DNA from: Paraburkholderia sp. BL9I2N2
GTDB lineage: Bacteria; Pseudomonadota; Gammaproteobacteria; Burkholderiales; Burkholderiaceae
Direction of reading: 5' to 3'
NCBI RefSeq assembly: GCF_004339745.1
Contig: NZ_SMGP01000001.1
Location: forward strand, 2,480,001-2,544,000
DNA: 64,000 bases
Shown here: in pieces, positions 1 through 9,754 of the stretch
Numbering within the stretch: position 1 is the first letter of the stretch
How the letters are laid out: every line of letters begins with the position of its first letter
Notes under the pieces: model-generated
Told to the model about the DNA's origin: nothing
Databases searched by the model: none
Seen by the model: the letters and a program-made list of their open reading frames with translations, nothing else
Translations under genes and position numbers: made by a program

Positions 1-552
1 GTAGAGGCTCTTGGTGGCCTCGCCGGCCGTGCCGACGACCCACACCCCCGCGTCCTTCAGCTCACGCAGCGCGCGCGCCAGATTCGTCACGGTGATGTAC
101 GGCACGGTGTCGGCCGCGCCGCTCGCCACCTTCGCGGCCGTCGCGTTCAAACCCACCGCGCGGTCGCGCGGCGCGATCACCGCGTGCGCGCCGGCGGCAT
201 CGGCCACGCGCAAGCAGGCGCCGAGATTGTGCGGATCGGTCACGCCGTCGAGCACGAGAATCAGCGGCGAACCGTTGATGCCGTCGAGCAGCTCGGCCAA
301 GTTCTGGGCGAGCGGCATGTCGCCCGCGCGCGCCACCACGCCCTGGTGACGCTCGGTGTGCGCGAGGCCCCACAGACGCGTTTCGTCGGCGGCGATCAGA
401 CGCACGCCGGCTTCTTTCGCCGCGTGCAGGAATTCGGTCATGCGACGGTCTTTGCGCGTCGCGTCGTAGTAGACATCTTCGACTGTCGACGCATCGTGCC
501 GGATACGCGCGGTCACTGCGTGGAAACCGTATAAAACCTTAAGACGTGCCAT
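1..552 (-). CDS. rlmB: 23S rRNA (guanosine-2'-O-)-methyltransferase RlmB, 3' part cut by window edge
   Basis: SpoU/TrmH-family SAM-dependent methyltransferase that 2'-O-methylates a guanosine of 23S rRNA. The visible 184 residues begin [13 protein letters not shown] and cover the N-terminal RNA-binding substrate domain (roughly residues 1-75). They continue into the knotted catalytic domain with the family motif [15 protein letters not shown] near residues 100-114. The full protein is usually about 247 residues, so the C-terminal third, including the SAM-binding end, lies beyond position 1. It is downstream of rnr on the same strand with a gap of about 195 bases, the order usual for betaproteobacteria. 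A co-transcript with rnr is likely but no promoter or terminator was found in the gap. Confidence 0.95.
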   Translation of the reverse strand, partial: MARLKVLYGFHAVTARIRHDASTVEDVYYDATRKDRRMTEFLHAAKEAGVRLIAADETRLWGLAHTERHQGVVARAGDMPLAQNLAELLDGINGSPLILVLDGVTDPHNLGACLRVADAAGAHAVIAPRDRAVGLNATAAKVASGAADTVPYITVTNLARALRELKDAGVWVVGTAGEATKSLY

Positions 553-747
553 GACTGATACAACCTTTGATTGAGCGCGCGTTCGACGCGCGCTGCTGTG
601 ATGAATACGAACCTGCGTGCTTTGCGTGCTTATATGTCAGCACTGCGGCTGCTGTGTTCGAATGCTTGATGACGATGAAACGCAGACCGCGCGCAACCGG
701 CACGTTGGTACGTGCCCGATGCGCGCGGTTTAAGCAGGCAGGCGGCT

Positions 748-3249
748 TCAGCGCTTCTTGCGTGCCTGCGGTTTCGACACCGATTTGGTCGCGGCGCCGT
801 GCTTCTTCGCCGCGCCACGCGCGGCGCGTGCTTCCTTGACCGCCGCGGTTTGCGCGGGCGCAGCCTTCTTGCGACGCGCGCCCGGCGCTGCCGCGCCGCC
901 TTCCACCGGCGGCAACACGCGCACGCGTGCCCCACCGTTTTCACCGGACGACTTGTCGGCCGACGGCCCGCGCACCAGAGGCGGCTTGATCGGCGTGTCG
1001 CGCACGAGCCGGAAGTCGATTTTGCGCGCATCGAGATCGACGCGGCTCACCTGCACCCGCACGCGATCCGACAGACGATAACGAATGCCGGTGCGCTCGC
1101 CGCGCAGTTCGTTCTTGATCTCGTCGTACTGGAAGTAGTCCGAGCCGAGTTCGGTGACGTGCACGAGGCCTTCGATAAAGAGCGAATCGAGCTGCACGAA
1201 AATCCCGAACGACGTCACGCCATTGACCATGCCGCCGTACTCTTCGCCGAGCTTGTCGCGCATGAAGTAGCACTTCAGCCAGGCTTCGACGTCGCGCGAG
1301 GCTTCGTCGGCGCGGCGTTCGTTGGCCGAGCAATGCAGGCCGAGCTCTTCCCAGATCGCCACGTTGTTCGAGCGCTGACGGCCGCGCTTTTCGTCATCGG
1401 CCTGCTGCATGGCGCGAGCGCGCGGCGAGAGCGCCGTATTCAGTTCGACGCCTTGCGGCGGCTCGGGCTGATACTTGCGGCCTTGCAAAATCGCGTAGAT
1501 CGCGCGGTGCGTGAGCAGGTCGGGATAACGGCGAATCGGGCTCGTGAAGTGCGCATACGCTTCATACGCGAGACCGAAGTGGCCGATGTTGTCCGGGCTG
1601 TAGACCGCCTGCTGCATCGAGCGCAACAGCATGGTTTGCAGCATCTGCGCGTCGGGCCGGTCGCGGATCTGCGCCATCAAGGCGGCGTAGTCGCTCGCGT
1701 GCGGTTTGTCGCCGCCGGCCAGCGTGAGGCCCATGCCGCGCAGGAAGGTGCGCAGATTCTCGAGCTTTTCGGCGGTCGGTCCGGCGTGCACGCGGAACAG
1801 CCCCGGATGTTTGTTGCGCTTGAGGAAGTCGGCCGCGCAGACGTTCGCGGCCAGCATGCATTCCTCGATCAGCTTGTGCGCGTCGTTGCGGGTGCGCGGA
1901 ATGATCTGTTCGATCTTGCCCTGCGCATTGCAGACGATATACGTCTCGGTCGTATCGAAGTCGATCGCGCCGCGTTTCTGGCGCGCGGCGAACAGCGACT
2001 TGTACACGCCGTACAGATTCTGCAGTTGCGGCAGCAAGGCGGCGCGGCGCGTGGCCTCCGGACCCTTGGTGTTCTTCAGGACCGCGGCGACTTCCGTATA
2101 GGTCAGACGCGCGGCCGAGTGCATCACGCCGGGATAGAACTGATACGCCTTCACTTCGCCGCGCGCGGTGACGATCATGTCGCACACCAGCACGCAACGG
2201 TCGACGTGCGGGTTCAGCGAGCACAAACCGTTCGACAGCTTCTCCGGCAGCATGGGGATCACGCGGCGCGGGAAATACACCGAGGTGCTGCGCTCGATCG
2301 CGTCGGCGTCGAGCCCGCTCTTCGGATGCACATAGTGCGAGACGTCCGCGATCGCGACGATCAGGCGGAAGCCCTCGCCACGGCCGACCTGAACCGGCTC
2401 GCAGTACACGGCGTCGTCGAAGTCGCGGGCGTCTTCGCCGTCGATCGTGACGAGCGGCACGTCGCGCAGATCGATGCGATGACGCGCGTCGACCGGGCGC
2501 ACTTCGTCGGGCAGGCGCGAGGCTTCGTCGAGCGCGGCCTGGCTGAATTCGTGCGGCACGCCGTACTTGCGCACCGCGATTTCGATTTCCATGCCGGGGT
2601 CGTCGATATCGCCGAGCACTTCCACCACGCGGCCGAGCGGCTGCGAATGACGGCTGGGGAAATCGGTCAGCTCGACCACCACCACCTGGCCGACCTTGGC
2701 CTTCTTGGTGTTCTGCTGGATCAGAATATCGTGGCCGATGCGCTTGTCTTCAGGTGCAACGATCAGCGCGCCGTTCTCATTGAGCAGGCGGCCGATCACG
2801 CGCTTGTTGGCGCGATCCGTGACCTCGACGATATGCCCCTCCGGACGGCCGCGCCTGTCATAGCCGACGATGCGCGCGAGCACGCGGTCGTTGTGCATGA
2901 CCTTCTGCATTTCCGCGGTGGGCAGGAACAGATCGTCCTGGCCGTCGTCGCGAATCAGGAAGCCGAAGCCGTCACGATGGCCTTGCACACGGCCCGCGAC
3001 GAAGTTCGACGGATGAGTCAGTTGGTAGAGATTGCGCTGATCGAGCCGGATCTGGCCGTCGCGCTCCATCGCGCCGAGGCGCTTGAAAAACCCTTCGCGC
3101 TCCTGGCGTTTGATCGACAGGGCTTCGGCGATGTCGTTCGCTGCAAGCGGCGCTTCACTCGTGCGCAGGACGCCCAGGATTTCTTCGCGGCTTGGAATCG
3201 GATACGGAAATTTGCTCAAGGGCTTGTCGATGATTTTTTCTCGTTGCAT
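748..3249 (-). CDS. rnr: Ribonuclease R, 3'-5' exoribonuclease
   Basis: Processive 3'-5' exoribonuclease of the RNase II/RNB superfamily, cytoplasmic, degrading structured RNA and acting in RNA quality control. The 833-residue product has an N-terminal winged-helix region, two cold-shock/OB domains, the RNB catalytic domain and a C-terminal S1 domain followed by a long Lys/Ala-rich basic tail ending KPQARKKR. In the RNB domain the motif IDGEDARDFDDAV supplies the metal-binding aspartates. The conserved SPIRRYPDLL segment is also present. Length matches the family (about 800-830). A large plus-strand ORF lying over it is an antisense shadow. The lysine-rich tail is expected for RNase R and probably binds RNA. 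Confidence 0.97.
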   Translation of the reverse strand: MQREKIIDKPLSKFPYPIPSREEILGVLRTSEAPLAANDIAEALSIKRQEREGFFKRLGAMERDGQIRLDQRNLYQLTHPSNFVAGRVQGHRDGFGFLIRDDGQDDLFLPTAEMQKVMHNDRVLARIVGYDRRGRPEGHIVEVTDRANKRVIGRLLNENGALIVAPEDKRIGHDILIQQNTKKAKVGQVVVVELTDFPSRHSQPLGRVVEVLGDIDDPGMEIEIAVRKYGVPHEFSQAALDEASRLPDEVRPVDARHRIDLRDVPLVTIDGEDARDFDDAVYCEPVQVGRGEGFRLIVAIADVSHYVHPKSGLDADAIERSTSVYFPRRVIPMLPEKLSNGLCSLNPHVDRCVLVCDMIVTARGEVKAYQFYPGVMHSAARLTYTEVAAVLKNTKGPEATRRAALLPQLQNLYGVYKSLFAARQKRGAIDFDTTETYIVCNAQGKIEQIIPRTRNDAHKLIEECMLAANVCAADFLKRNKHPGLFRVHAGPTAEKLENLRTFLRGMGLTLAGGDKPHASDYAALMAQIRDRPDAQMLQTMLLRSMQQAVYSPDNIGHFGLAYEAYAHFTSPIRRYPDLLTHRAIYAILQGRKYQPEPPQGVELNTALSPRARAMQQADDEKRGRQRSNNVAIWEELGLHCSANERRADEASRDVEAWLKCYFMRDKLGEEYGGMVNGVTSFGIFVQLDSLFIEGLVHVTELGSDYFQYDEIKNELRGERTGIRYRLSDRVRVQVSRVDLDARKIDFRLVRDTPIKPPLVRGPSADKSSGENGGARVRVLPPVEGGAAAPGARRKKAAPAQTAAVKEARAARGAAKKHGAATKSVSKPQARKKR

Positions 3250-3535
3250 GGACGTCGGTCGGCGATGTGGCTCGGCTTAGGAAGCGTTTGCTTAGCGCTT
3301 CAGTTACGCTTCAGTTGCGCTTGAATTGCACCTGCAAATGCACAGAAAAGACTGCTCGGGTCCGGCTCGTTCAAGGCTGAGTCCGACGGGCGTGTGCACC
3401 GTGCCAACGAACTACTGCGAGGCATTCTAACACCCGTCTTGCGCGCCAAGCGGCCCGTCAAGAGTCGCTGCGCGGTTGGCCGTGACGCACGCGCACGCTC
3501 GTCGACGCGATGTTTAAGCGAGTTTTGAGAAACGC

Positions 3536-3563
3536 TTGACAGGTTCTAATCTGTCGCTATAAT
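3536..3563 (+). promoter_or_regulatory. Sigma-70 promoter of first tRNA-Leu
   Basis: A perfect -35 TTGACA (3536-3541) and perfect -10 TATAAT (3558-3563) are separated by 16 bases. The tRNA begins 25 bases downstream. This is a strong consensus promoter. Confidence 0.85.
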
Positions 3564-3587
3564 GGCGTTCTTTGCTGTTCATCACCT

Positions 3588-3674
3588 GCCCAGGTGGCGA
3601 AATTGGTAGACGCACTAGGTTCAGGTCCTAGCGGTGGCAACACTGTGGAGGTTCGAGTCCTCTCTTGGGCACCA
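3588..3674 (+). tRNA. tRNA-Leu (anticodon CAG), copy 1
   Basis: An 87-nt class II tRNA with encoded CCA. Acceptor stem GCCCAGG pairs with the 3' strand CTTGGGC (one G-U). The anticodon stem-loop CTAGG-TTCAGGT-CCTAG gives anticodon CAG, which reads CUG, the dominant leucine codon in this GC-rich genome. A long variable arm and the T-loop GGTTCGAGTCC are present. Confidence 0.97.
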
Positions 3675-3682
3675 GATTCAAA

Positions 3683-3714
3683 AGTAAAGCCGCTTACGAG
3701 CGGCTTTACTTTTT
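3683..3714 (+). terminator. Rho-independent terminator after tRNA-Leu copy 1
   Basis: AGTAAAGCCGCT and AGCGGCTTTACT form a 12-bp stem around a TACG tetraloop and are followed by a T run. It lies 8 bases after the tRNA. Confidence 0.9.
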
Positions 3715-3866
3715 GTGTGAAGCCGGGTGATCCGATTCTGTTTATCAGCGTGGATTACGTGGCGCAATGAGTAGTTGGCAGGACGGCTGTCGAGCGGTGA
3801 AGCATACCTTCATTGCACGCGATATCCGGGCGGTTGGTTGGAGCGAAGTTAGTTTGCATGTGGGGA

Positions 3867-3894
3867 TTGACACGCTACATCATCACGCTAAAAT
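3867..3894 (+). promoter_or_regulatory. Sigma-70 promoter of second tRNA-Leu
   Basis: -35 TTGACA (3867-3872), 16-base spacer, -10 TAAAAT (3889-3894); the tRNA begins 22 bases downstream. Confidence 0.8.
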
Positions 3895-3915
3895 AGCGGT
3901 CTAGCTTGAAGACGT

Positions 3916-4002
3916 GCCCAGGTGGCGGAATTGGTAGACGCACTAGGTTCAGGTCCTAGCGGTGGCAACACCGTGGAGGTTCGAGTCCTCTCCTGGGCAC
4001 CA
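3916..4002 (+). tRNA. tRNA-Leu (anticodon CAG), copy 2
   Basis: An 87-nt class II tRNA with the same CAG anticodon as copy 1. It differs at three positions: one in the D-loop region, one in the variable arm, and one in the acceptor stem that turns the G-U pair of copy 1 into G-C. It has its own promoter and terminator, so the two are separate units and not a dicistronic transcript. Confidence 0.97.
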
Positions 4003-4037
4003 ACGGTTGTTCAGGCGTAAGCCGAAGAAGTTCGAGA

Positions 4038-4071
4038 AACCCCGTAAGATCAAAGTCTTACGGGGTTTTTT
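4038..4071 (+). terminator. Rho-independent terminator after tRNA-Leu copy 2
   Basis: AACCCCGTAAGA and TCTTACGGGGTT form a 12-bp stem with a six-base loop, followed by six or more T. Confidence 0.92.
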
Positions 4072-4129
4072 GTTGTCTGCGGATCCCTTGCGCTCTGCGG
4101 ACGTCGATGGTTTTTGCATTTACCGGATC

Positions 4130-5071
4130 TCACGGTTGGACGCGCGCAGATAGCGCCGACAAGTCGGCCTCTAGAGCCCGCGAAACGAATTCCCGGAGGA
4201 ACTCGACGAAGGTTCTAATCTTCGCGTCGAGGTACTGCCTCGACGCGTACAGCACGTAGGCGGTTAGCTTCTGCAACTGATATTCGGGCAGCACGCGAAT
4301 CAGCGCGCCGCTGCGCAGCGCCGGCAACGCGCTCGCGATGGGAAGCGCCCCGATTCCAATGCCGTCTCGCAATGCAACGCTCAGTGCCTCGATCACATTC
4401 ACCCTGAAATCCGCCGGTGGTAGTTCGAACGTTTCCAGCCCGTTGGGGCCATCCAGATGCCAGCGGTCGCGCGGAAAAACCGATGAGACGATTTGCAGGC
4501 AAGCATGCCCGTTGAGCTCTTCTACCGTAAGCGGCATACCGTGTTCCTTCAGATAAGCGGGTGCGGCGCATAGCACGCTGTGGACATCGCCAAGCCGATG
4601 CGAGACGAGGCCTGAATCGGGCAGGTGCGTCATACTCAACTGAAGCGAAACGTCGTACCCCTCATCGAGCAGATCGGGGACGTGCTGGGACAACGTCAGA
4701 TCCACAGCGACCGAAGGATTCTGTTCCCGATAGCGCAACACGGCCGGCAAGACGTACGTCTGACCGAAGGCTGATGTCGCGTGTACCTGCAATTTTCCAG
4801 ACGGCTTGACCTGAGCGTCCGCAGCTTCGGCCTCGGCTTCGTCGACGTAGGCGAGAATCCGCTCGCACCGCTCCAGATAGCGTTGACCGGCCTCAGTCAG
4901 CGCGACGCGGCGCGTGCTGCGATTGAGCAGGCGCGTCCGCAGATGTGCCTCGAGTTGCGCAATAGAACGTGAAGCATTGGCATTGGTGATATTCAGGCGC
5001 TGGGCTGCTTCCGTGAAGCTGCCCTCCTCTGCGATGCGAACGAATATCCGCATCATATGTAGCGTGTCCAT
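4130..5071 (-). CDS. LysR-family transcriptional regulator
   Basis: A 313-residue LysR regulator when started at MDTLHMMRIFV. A longer in-frame extension adds 41 residues with no family resemblance, so I reject it. The N-terminal winged HTH (about residues 1-60) contains FTEAAQRLNITNANASRSIAQLE. The rest is the type 2 periplasmic-binding-fold effector domain with SGKLQVHATSAFG at its start. Length is normal for the family. It is divergently oriented from the GH36-like gene at 5519 across a 447-base gap, so regulation of that glycosidase is plausible but not shown. The inducer cannot be read from sequence. Confidence 0.9.
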   Translation of the reverse strand: MDTLHMMRIFVRIAEEGSFTEAAQRLNITNANASRSIAQLEAHLRTRLLNRSTRRVALTEAGQRYLERCERILAYVDEAEAEAADAQVKPSGKLQVHATSAFGQTYVLPAVLRYREQNPSVAVDLTLSQHVPDLLDEGYDVSLQLSMTHLPDSGLVSHRLGDVHSVLCAAPAYLKEHGMPLTVEELNGHACLQIVSSVFPRDRWHLDGPNGLETFELPPADFRVNVIEALSVALRDGIGIGALPIASALPALRSGALIRVLPEYQLQKLTAYVLYASRQYLDAKIRTFVEFLREFVSRALEADLSALSARVQP

Positions 5072-5518
5072 TATCTTTTTCCCACTGGTGAGGTTACCCC
5101 TCAACTCGTTACGTGCCCGATTTACCTCATCCCCTGGCGAGACGACAGGAAAACAAACTGCGAAAGCTTTGCGAGTGCTGGCAACCGATGACACGAAGAT
5201 TTTCTCGTCGCTACCCGGGCGAGCAGCCCCGTGCCTGCGCCTATTTTCAACCAGGGTTCGGCAGAAAGTCTAACGACGCCCAATTTTCCAGGTCGACCGG
5301 TTTCGCGTCGGAAAACCGCAGAACTGTTTGTAGCACGTCGCCGGCACCAACGACCACCAAGCCTGCGGACATCGCCCCGCTCGTTCTCGCTATCGATCCC
5401 CACAAGTCGCTCATTGCCCGTGCCACCCTCAGGCTCACCATGCTGACCGGCCTTCCTCGGCGTGGTTGCCGCCGTGCCGTGGGACGAGAGCACCCGCTGA
5501 GTCCGCCCGAAGTATTCT
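5072..5518. other. Divergent intergenic region between LysR gene and GH36-like gene
   Basis: 447 bases without a convincing gene; short overlapping ORFs on both strands have no family resemblance. It should contain the divergent promoters and any LysR operator, but no clear consensus promoter was identified. Confidence 0.4.
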
Positions 5519-7516
5519 ATGGATCAGGCACCCACCTCATCCTGGGCTTCTTCCATGCACGCCAAAGAAACCGTGTCCACGCATCCGGGCATGCCCGCGT
5601 CCCAGACGAACGGCGACTGTCATTCCTTCGGTAACTCAGCGATCGCCTTGAACTGGACCGTCAGGCACCCGCATCTGGCCGAATTCGCCCTGACCGACCG
5701 CCTGCACGAGCGCACGCTGCCGGTCACCGCGCCGTTCGCGCTATCGCTGGCCGACGGTCGCACGCTGGGCATGGCCGACCTGAAGCTGCTTGCGCCACTG
5801 CGCGAAGAAATGCTGACGGCAAATCCCAAGGCGTCTCGACTGGCCGAACGAATCGCGGGTAGACGCGTGCGTGCCATCCTCGGTGACGAACAGGATCGCC
5901 TGCGGGTGGAGTGGAGCGTGGAGCAACGCGAAGACTCGCAGTACTTGCGCTTGCAAGCGGCAATTACCGCGATCGGCAAGGACGAGCACGTTGCCACCGT
6001 TTCGCTGCTGGAGACGCGGACGTCCGGTGCGCAAACCGGCGGTGAGTTCAAGGGAACCCCTGTGATAGTTGGCGACGTCTACCTCGGATTCGAGCTTCCG
6101 TTGTCGGAAAGCCTGGTTCGCGACGACACCGTCAGGTTCATCCTGCCGCGGGCCTTGCCGCTGGAAAAGGGCAAGACCTGGACCTTCTCGGCGGTGGCGG
6201 GTGTGGCTCGAGACGGCCAGCTACGCCGCGATTTCGCAGCCTATGTCGAACGCGAACGAGCCCATCCATACCGCCCGTTCCTACACTACAACTGCTGGTA
6301 CGACATCGGGTACCTCACGCCGTACACGCAGCAGCAAGCGCTCGAACGTATCGGCGACATCGGCCGCGAGTTGCACGACAGGCGCGGCGTACGACTCGAC
6401 TCCTTCCTGTTCGATGACGGCTGGGACGACTACAGCGGCAGCTGGCATTTCGGCAAGGATTTTCCGCATGGATTCGTGCCGCTGCGCGATGCCGCCGCCC
6501 GGTATGGCGCGGCGCCCGGCGTGTGGCTGTCGCCGTGGGGTGGCTACGGCTCGACGCGGCAGGAACGCGTGACACGAGGCCAAGCCGCCGGCTACGAGAT
6601 CATCGATGACCGCTTCGCGCTGTCCGGACCGAAATACTATCGACGCTTCCATGAGGCCGTGATGGAACTGCTCACGCGGCACGGCATCAATCAATTCAAG
6701 TTCGACGGCACCGGCAATGCTGATACGGTGGTCCCCGGCAGCCGCTTCAGCAGCGACTGGGACGCGGCGATCCAGCTAATCGAGGACATCCGCGAGGCCA
6801 GCCCCGAAGCCTTCGTCAACCTCACCGTCGGCACCTATCCATCGCCGTTCTGGCTACGCTACGTTGATTCGATCTGGCGCGGCGGCAAGGATGACGACCT
6901 GGCCGGCGTAGGTAGCAATCGCGAACGCTGGATTACCTACCGCGACGCACAGACCTACCGCAACGTCGTTGTCAGAAGTCCGCTGTTTCCGCTTAACTCA
7001 CTGATGCTCCACGGCATCATCTACGCGCAGTTCAACGATCGGTTGAATACCGCTCAAGGGCAGGACTTCGCAAACGAAGTGCATTCGTACTTCGGCAGCG
7101 GCGCACAACTGCAGGAGTTGTACATCACGCCGTCGTTGCTGAGCGATGGCGACTGGGACGTTCTCGCCGAGTCTGCCCGATGGGCGCGAGCGAACGCCGA
7201 GGTGCTGCGCGACAGCCACTGGATTGGCGGCGCGCCGGATGAACTCGAAGTGTACGGCTGGGCTGCATGGTCGCCGGTCAAGGCGATCATCACCCTGCGC
7301 AATCCCGACAGCGGGGCGAACAGCTTCCTGCTCGATCTGCGGCGACAATTGGAGTTGCCGGCCGGCGCGGCGGGACGATTCCTGACGCGCAGCGTGTGGC
7401 GCGGCCATGCCCCGGATATTCCGCCGGTGCTGGATGCCGACCGGCCGCACGATATCTCGCTCGCGCCCTTCGAAGTACTCACTTTGGAACTGGTATCGGC
7501 CGGCGGCGAAGGGTAA
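5519..7516 (+). CDS. Alpha-galactosidase-like glycoside hydrolase (GH36/clan GH-D type)
   Basis: A 665-residue protein with an N-terminal beta-sandwich region (about residues 40-245) and a TIM-barrel catalytic region. FDDGWDD lies at 298-304. KFDG at 394-397 holds the candidate nucleophile D396, and VDSIWRGG from 449 has D450 as candidate acid/base. These are the features of clan GH-D retaining alpha-galactosidases and related melibiase-like enzymes; the precise substrate is unknown. No signal peptide is evident, so it is probably cytoplasmic. The start is uncertain because no strong Shine-Dalgarno precedes 5519 and residues 1-40 look non-conserved; a later methionine is possible. It converges with the GH35 gene (45-base gap), suggesting both act on galactosides taken up by a transporter outside the window. 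Confidence 0.8.
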   Translation: MDQAPTSSWASSMHAKETVSTHPGMPASQTNGDCHSFGNSAIALNWTVRHPHLAEFALTDRLHERTLPVTAPFALSLADGRTLGMADLKLLAPLREEMLTANPKASRLAERIAGRRVRAILGDEQDRLRVEWSVEQREDSQYLRLQAAITAIGKDEHVATVSLLETRTSGAQTGGEFKGTPVIVGDVYLGFELPLSESLVRDDTVRFILPRALPLEKGKTWTFSAVAGVARDGQLRRDFAAYVERERAHPYRPFLHYNCWYDIGYLTPYTQQQALERIGDIGRELHDRRGVRLDSFLFDDGWDDYSGSWHFGKDFPHGFVPLRDAAARYGAAPGVWLSPWGGYGSTRQERVTRGQAAGYEIIDDRFALSGPKYYRRFHEAVMELLTRHGINQFKFDGTGNADTVVPGSRFSSDWDAAIQLIEDIREASPEAFVNLTVGTYPSPFWLRYVDSIWRGGKDDDLAGVGSNRERWITYRDAQTYRNVVVRSPLFPLNSLMLHGIIYAQFNDRLNTAQGQDFANEVHSYFGSGAQLQELYITPSLLSDGDWDVLAESARWARANAEVLRDSHWIGGAPDELEVYGWAAWSPVKAIITLRNPDSGANSFLLDLRRQLELPAGAAGRFLTRSVWRGHAPDIPPVLDADRPHDISLAPFEVLTLELVSAGGEG

Positions 7517-7561
7517 TGGAGGTGGCCGCGAATTTCCCGGTGTGCGCTTCCAGAGACCTCC

Positions 7562-9526
7562 TTACGATAGCGTGCGCGCCAATTCAACCGGTCTCGCTTC
7601 AATCTGATGCAGATCGAAGATGATGATCTCGTTGTCAACCTGTCTCAGCCAGGGAGCAGGACAATACAGCCGCTCTTGCGGACCGATATTCCAGTAGCGA
7701 CCCAGATTGTGCCCGTTGACCCAGACCATACCTTTGGTCCAGTTACGCATGTCGAGATAGGTATCGCCGACTGTATCCAGCGGCAGAATCGCCTTGAAAA
7801 ACAGTCCGGCCTTACGAGGGTTCGCACAGACGGCGCGCAAGTTCGCGATAAACGCGGTATCCATCGGCAACAGGAAGACTTCCCAGCCGGTGAGCGTGGC
7901 GCTCGAACCTCCCGCATCCTGCAGCGTGACCGGTTCGAGAATGCCTTTGCGGTCAATCATTGCGTGGCCATAGTTGACGCGCCCCATGCCCTCGACCAGG
8001 ATATCCAATGATACGTCGCTGCCCGGCGACGACGACACAAACGGAACCGTAAGCGGCGCGTGCTGCGTGACATTCAACTGCCGCGCGCGGTGCTCCGGCA
8101 TGACAGTTCTCGACACGCCGCCTACGTATTGCTCGCCGACGAAAACGGTCGCGTAATCGTGAACATCCTTGAGATCCAGCACACCGCCGCGGTAACCCTG
8201 CAGCTTCTTGCGATACAGCGCGAAACCGAACGCCTGGCCGTACAACTCGAACGGCCCTGGATGAACAGTTTGTGCCGCCGGGAGCGCGGCAGGCAGATTG
8301 TCCCAAATGGAAGCGTAAAGTTCCGGCATCAAGGCCTGACCTCCTTTGCGGCTGATAGTCGGAACGGGCTCGGGTATCTCGGGCAGCGGCGTCGAGAGAT
8401 AGCGGGCGATCACGCCGCGGTACTTCATGTACTTCGACGTCGCCACGCCTTGCTCGCTGATGGGTGCGGCGTAATCGTAGCTGGTAATGTCGGGTTGATA
8501 TTCGCCTGAATCGGCATCCACGTTTGCGCCGGCATAGAAGCCGAAGCTGGTGCCGCCGTGAATGACATAGAGGTTGAACGACAGCTTCCGTTGCATGAAC
8601 GCGTCTAACGTGCCGGAGATATCGACGGCCGTACCTTTGAGCGTCTCATCGCCCCAATGGGTGAGCCACCCTGGATACACTTCGCCGGCCATTGCCGGAA
8701 CGGCCGGAAATTCCCGCCGGACGGCCGCGATTTGCTCCGCATCGCCATTGCTCAACGCAATCGCGCCGCCGGCGACGTTCGTGCGATTCTGTTCGAGCTG
8801 CCTGATGCCATCTTCGGTATAGAACGGTCCCTGTATCCCTTCCTGAAGCCAGAGCTGCCGTATCTCTTCGAGGTAAGCCGGGTTGCTGGCGTACGAGCCA
8901 AATTCATTCTCGATCTGAATCATCAGGATCGGCCCACCGTTACTTACCAGTAGTGGTTCGATGCGCGGGCTCAACTCCCTGATGTAGCGGGCCACCGCCG
9001 ACATGTAGCGAGGATCGTTAGCGGAGTCGGTCCTGAGCTGGATGTCCGGATGACTCAGCAGATACGACGGAATACCGCCCAGATCCCACTCGCCGCAGAT
9101 ATAGGGACCCGGCCGCAGCAACACCCACATGCCCTCCTGCTGGCACAGTCGAATAAATGCTTCGACGTCGTGGTTCCCTGTGCGGAAATCGAAAACGCCG
9201 GGACTCGTTTCGTGGTAATTCCACATGACGTAGAGGGCGATGCAGTTCATCCCCATCGCCTTGGCCATCAGGATCCGATGCTGCCAGTATTCGCTGGGGA
9301 TGCGGGCGGGATGCATCTCCCCGCTGCGGATCTGGAACGGCTCGCCGTCGAGCAGGAAGCTTTCGCCGTCCTGGCTGAAAGAAAAAGTATGTCCGCTGTG
9401 GATCGTTGGTGCTGGGATGTCGACTGCGGAAGGTCCGGTTCGAATGCCGTCCGGGTCATGGCCAATATCGTGCGCCAGCCTGATTGGTAGGGGCGCGGTT
9501 AATGCTGAGGATTCTCTCGTGTCCAT
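7562..9526 (-). CDS. Beta-galactosidase, GH35 family
   Basis: A 654-residue retaining beta-galactosidase. The GH35 signature GGPxxxxQxENE spans about 198-208, with E208 as the acid/base. MAGEVYPGW contains nucleophile E283. The barrel begins with FQIRSGEMHPARIP near residue 65, and C-terminal jelly-roll domains end with VWVNGHNLGRYWNIGPQ, typical of the family. I start at MDTRESS because a GGGA lies about 10 bases upstream. A methionine three codons earlier is too close to that site, and the 34-residue upstream extension is Arg-rich and not family-like. No secretion signal is obvious. It converges with the GH36-like gene. Confidence 0.87.
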   Translation of the reverse strand: MDTRESSALTAPLPIRLAHDIGHDPDGIRTGPSAVDIPAPTIHSGHTFSFSQDGESFLLDGEPFQIRSGEMHPARIPSEYWQHRILMAKAMGMNCIALYVMWNYHETSPGVFDFRTGNHDVEAFIRLCQQEGMWVLLRPGPYICGEWDLGGIPSYLLSHPDIQLRTDSANDPRYMSAVARYIRELSPRIEPLLVSNGGPILMIQIENEFGSYASNPAYLEEIRQLWLQEGIQGPFYTEDGIRQLEQNRTNVAGGAIALSNGDAEQIAAVRREFPAVPAMAGEVYPGWLTHWGDETLKGTAVDISGTLDAFMQRKLSFNLYVIHGGTSFGFYAGANVDADSGEYQPDITSYDYAAPISEQGVATSKYMKYRGVIARYLSTPLPEIPEPVPTISRKGGQALMPELYASIWDNLPAALPAAQTVHPGPFELYGQAFGFALYRKKLQGYRGGVLDLKDVHDYATVFVGEQYVGGVSRTVMPEHRARQLNVTQHAPLTVPFVSSSPGSDVSLDILVEGMGRVNYGHAMIDRKGILEPVTLQDAGGSSATLTGWEVFLLPMDTAFIANLRAVCANPRKAGLFFKAILPLDTVGDTYLDMRNWTKGMVWVNGHNLGRYWNIGPQERLYCPAPWLRQVDNEIIIFDLHQIEARPVELARTLS

Positions 9527-9754
9527 TGATTGCATTTCCCAGGATGCTATCGAGACGTGGCACAGCGGAATGCGCGAACGACGGCGAAGCACGGGTCGCC
9601 CACGGTGGTCCGTCCGTGACGGAAACAACTGTAGTCTCCGTTCGCCGTCATGTCGACGACCAGTTTGTCATGCTATGCCGACACTAACGCGGGCGGCCCG
9701 CCACGCCCGGACGTTGCAGGCTCGGTACACCGTTGATCGCAAGTCTGGCGATAA

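Noticed and set aside
712..3324. 870-residue plus-strand ORF covering rnr
   Set aside because: It is an antisense shadow of a clear rnr gene in GC-rich DNA, with His/Val/Ala-rich composition and no family motifs.
3588..4071. tRNA-Leu genes as phage or island attachment site
   Set aside because: No integrase, and no repeated tRNA 3' end was seen downstream in the window.
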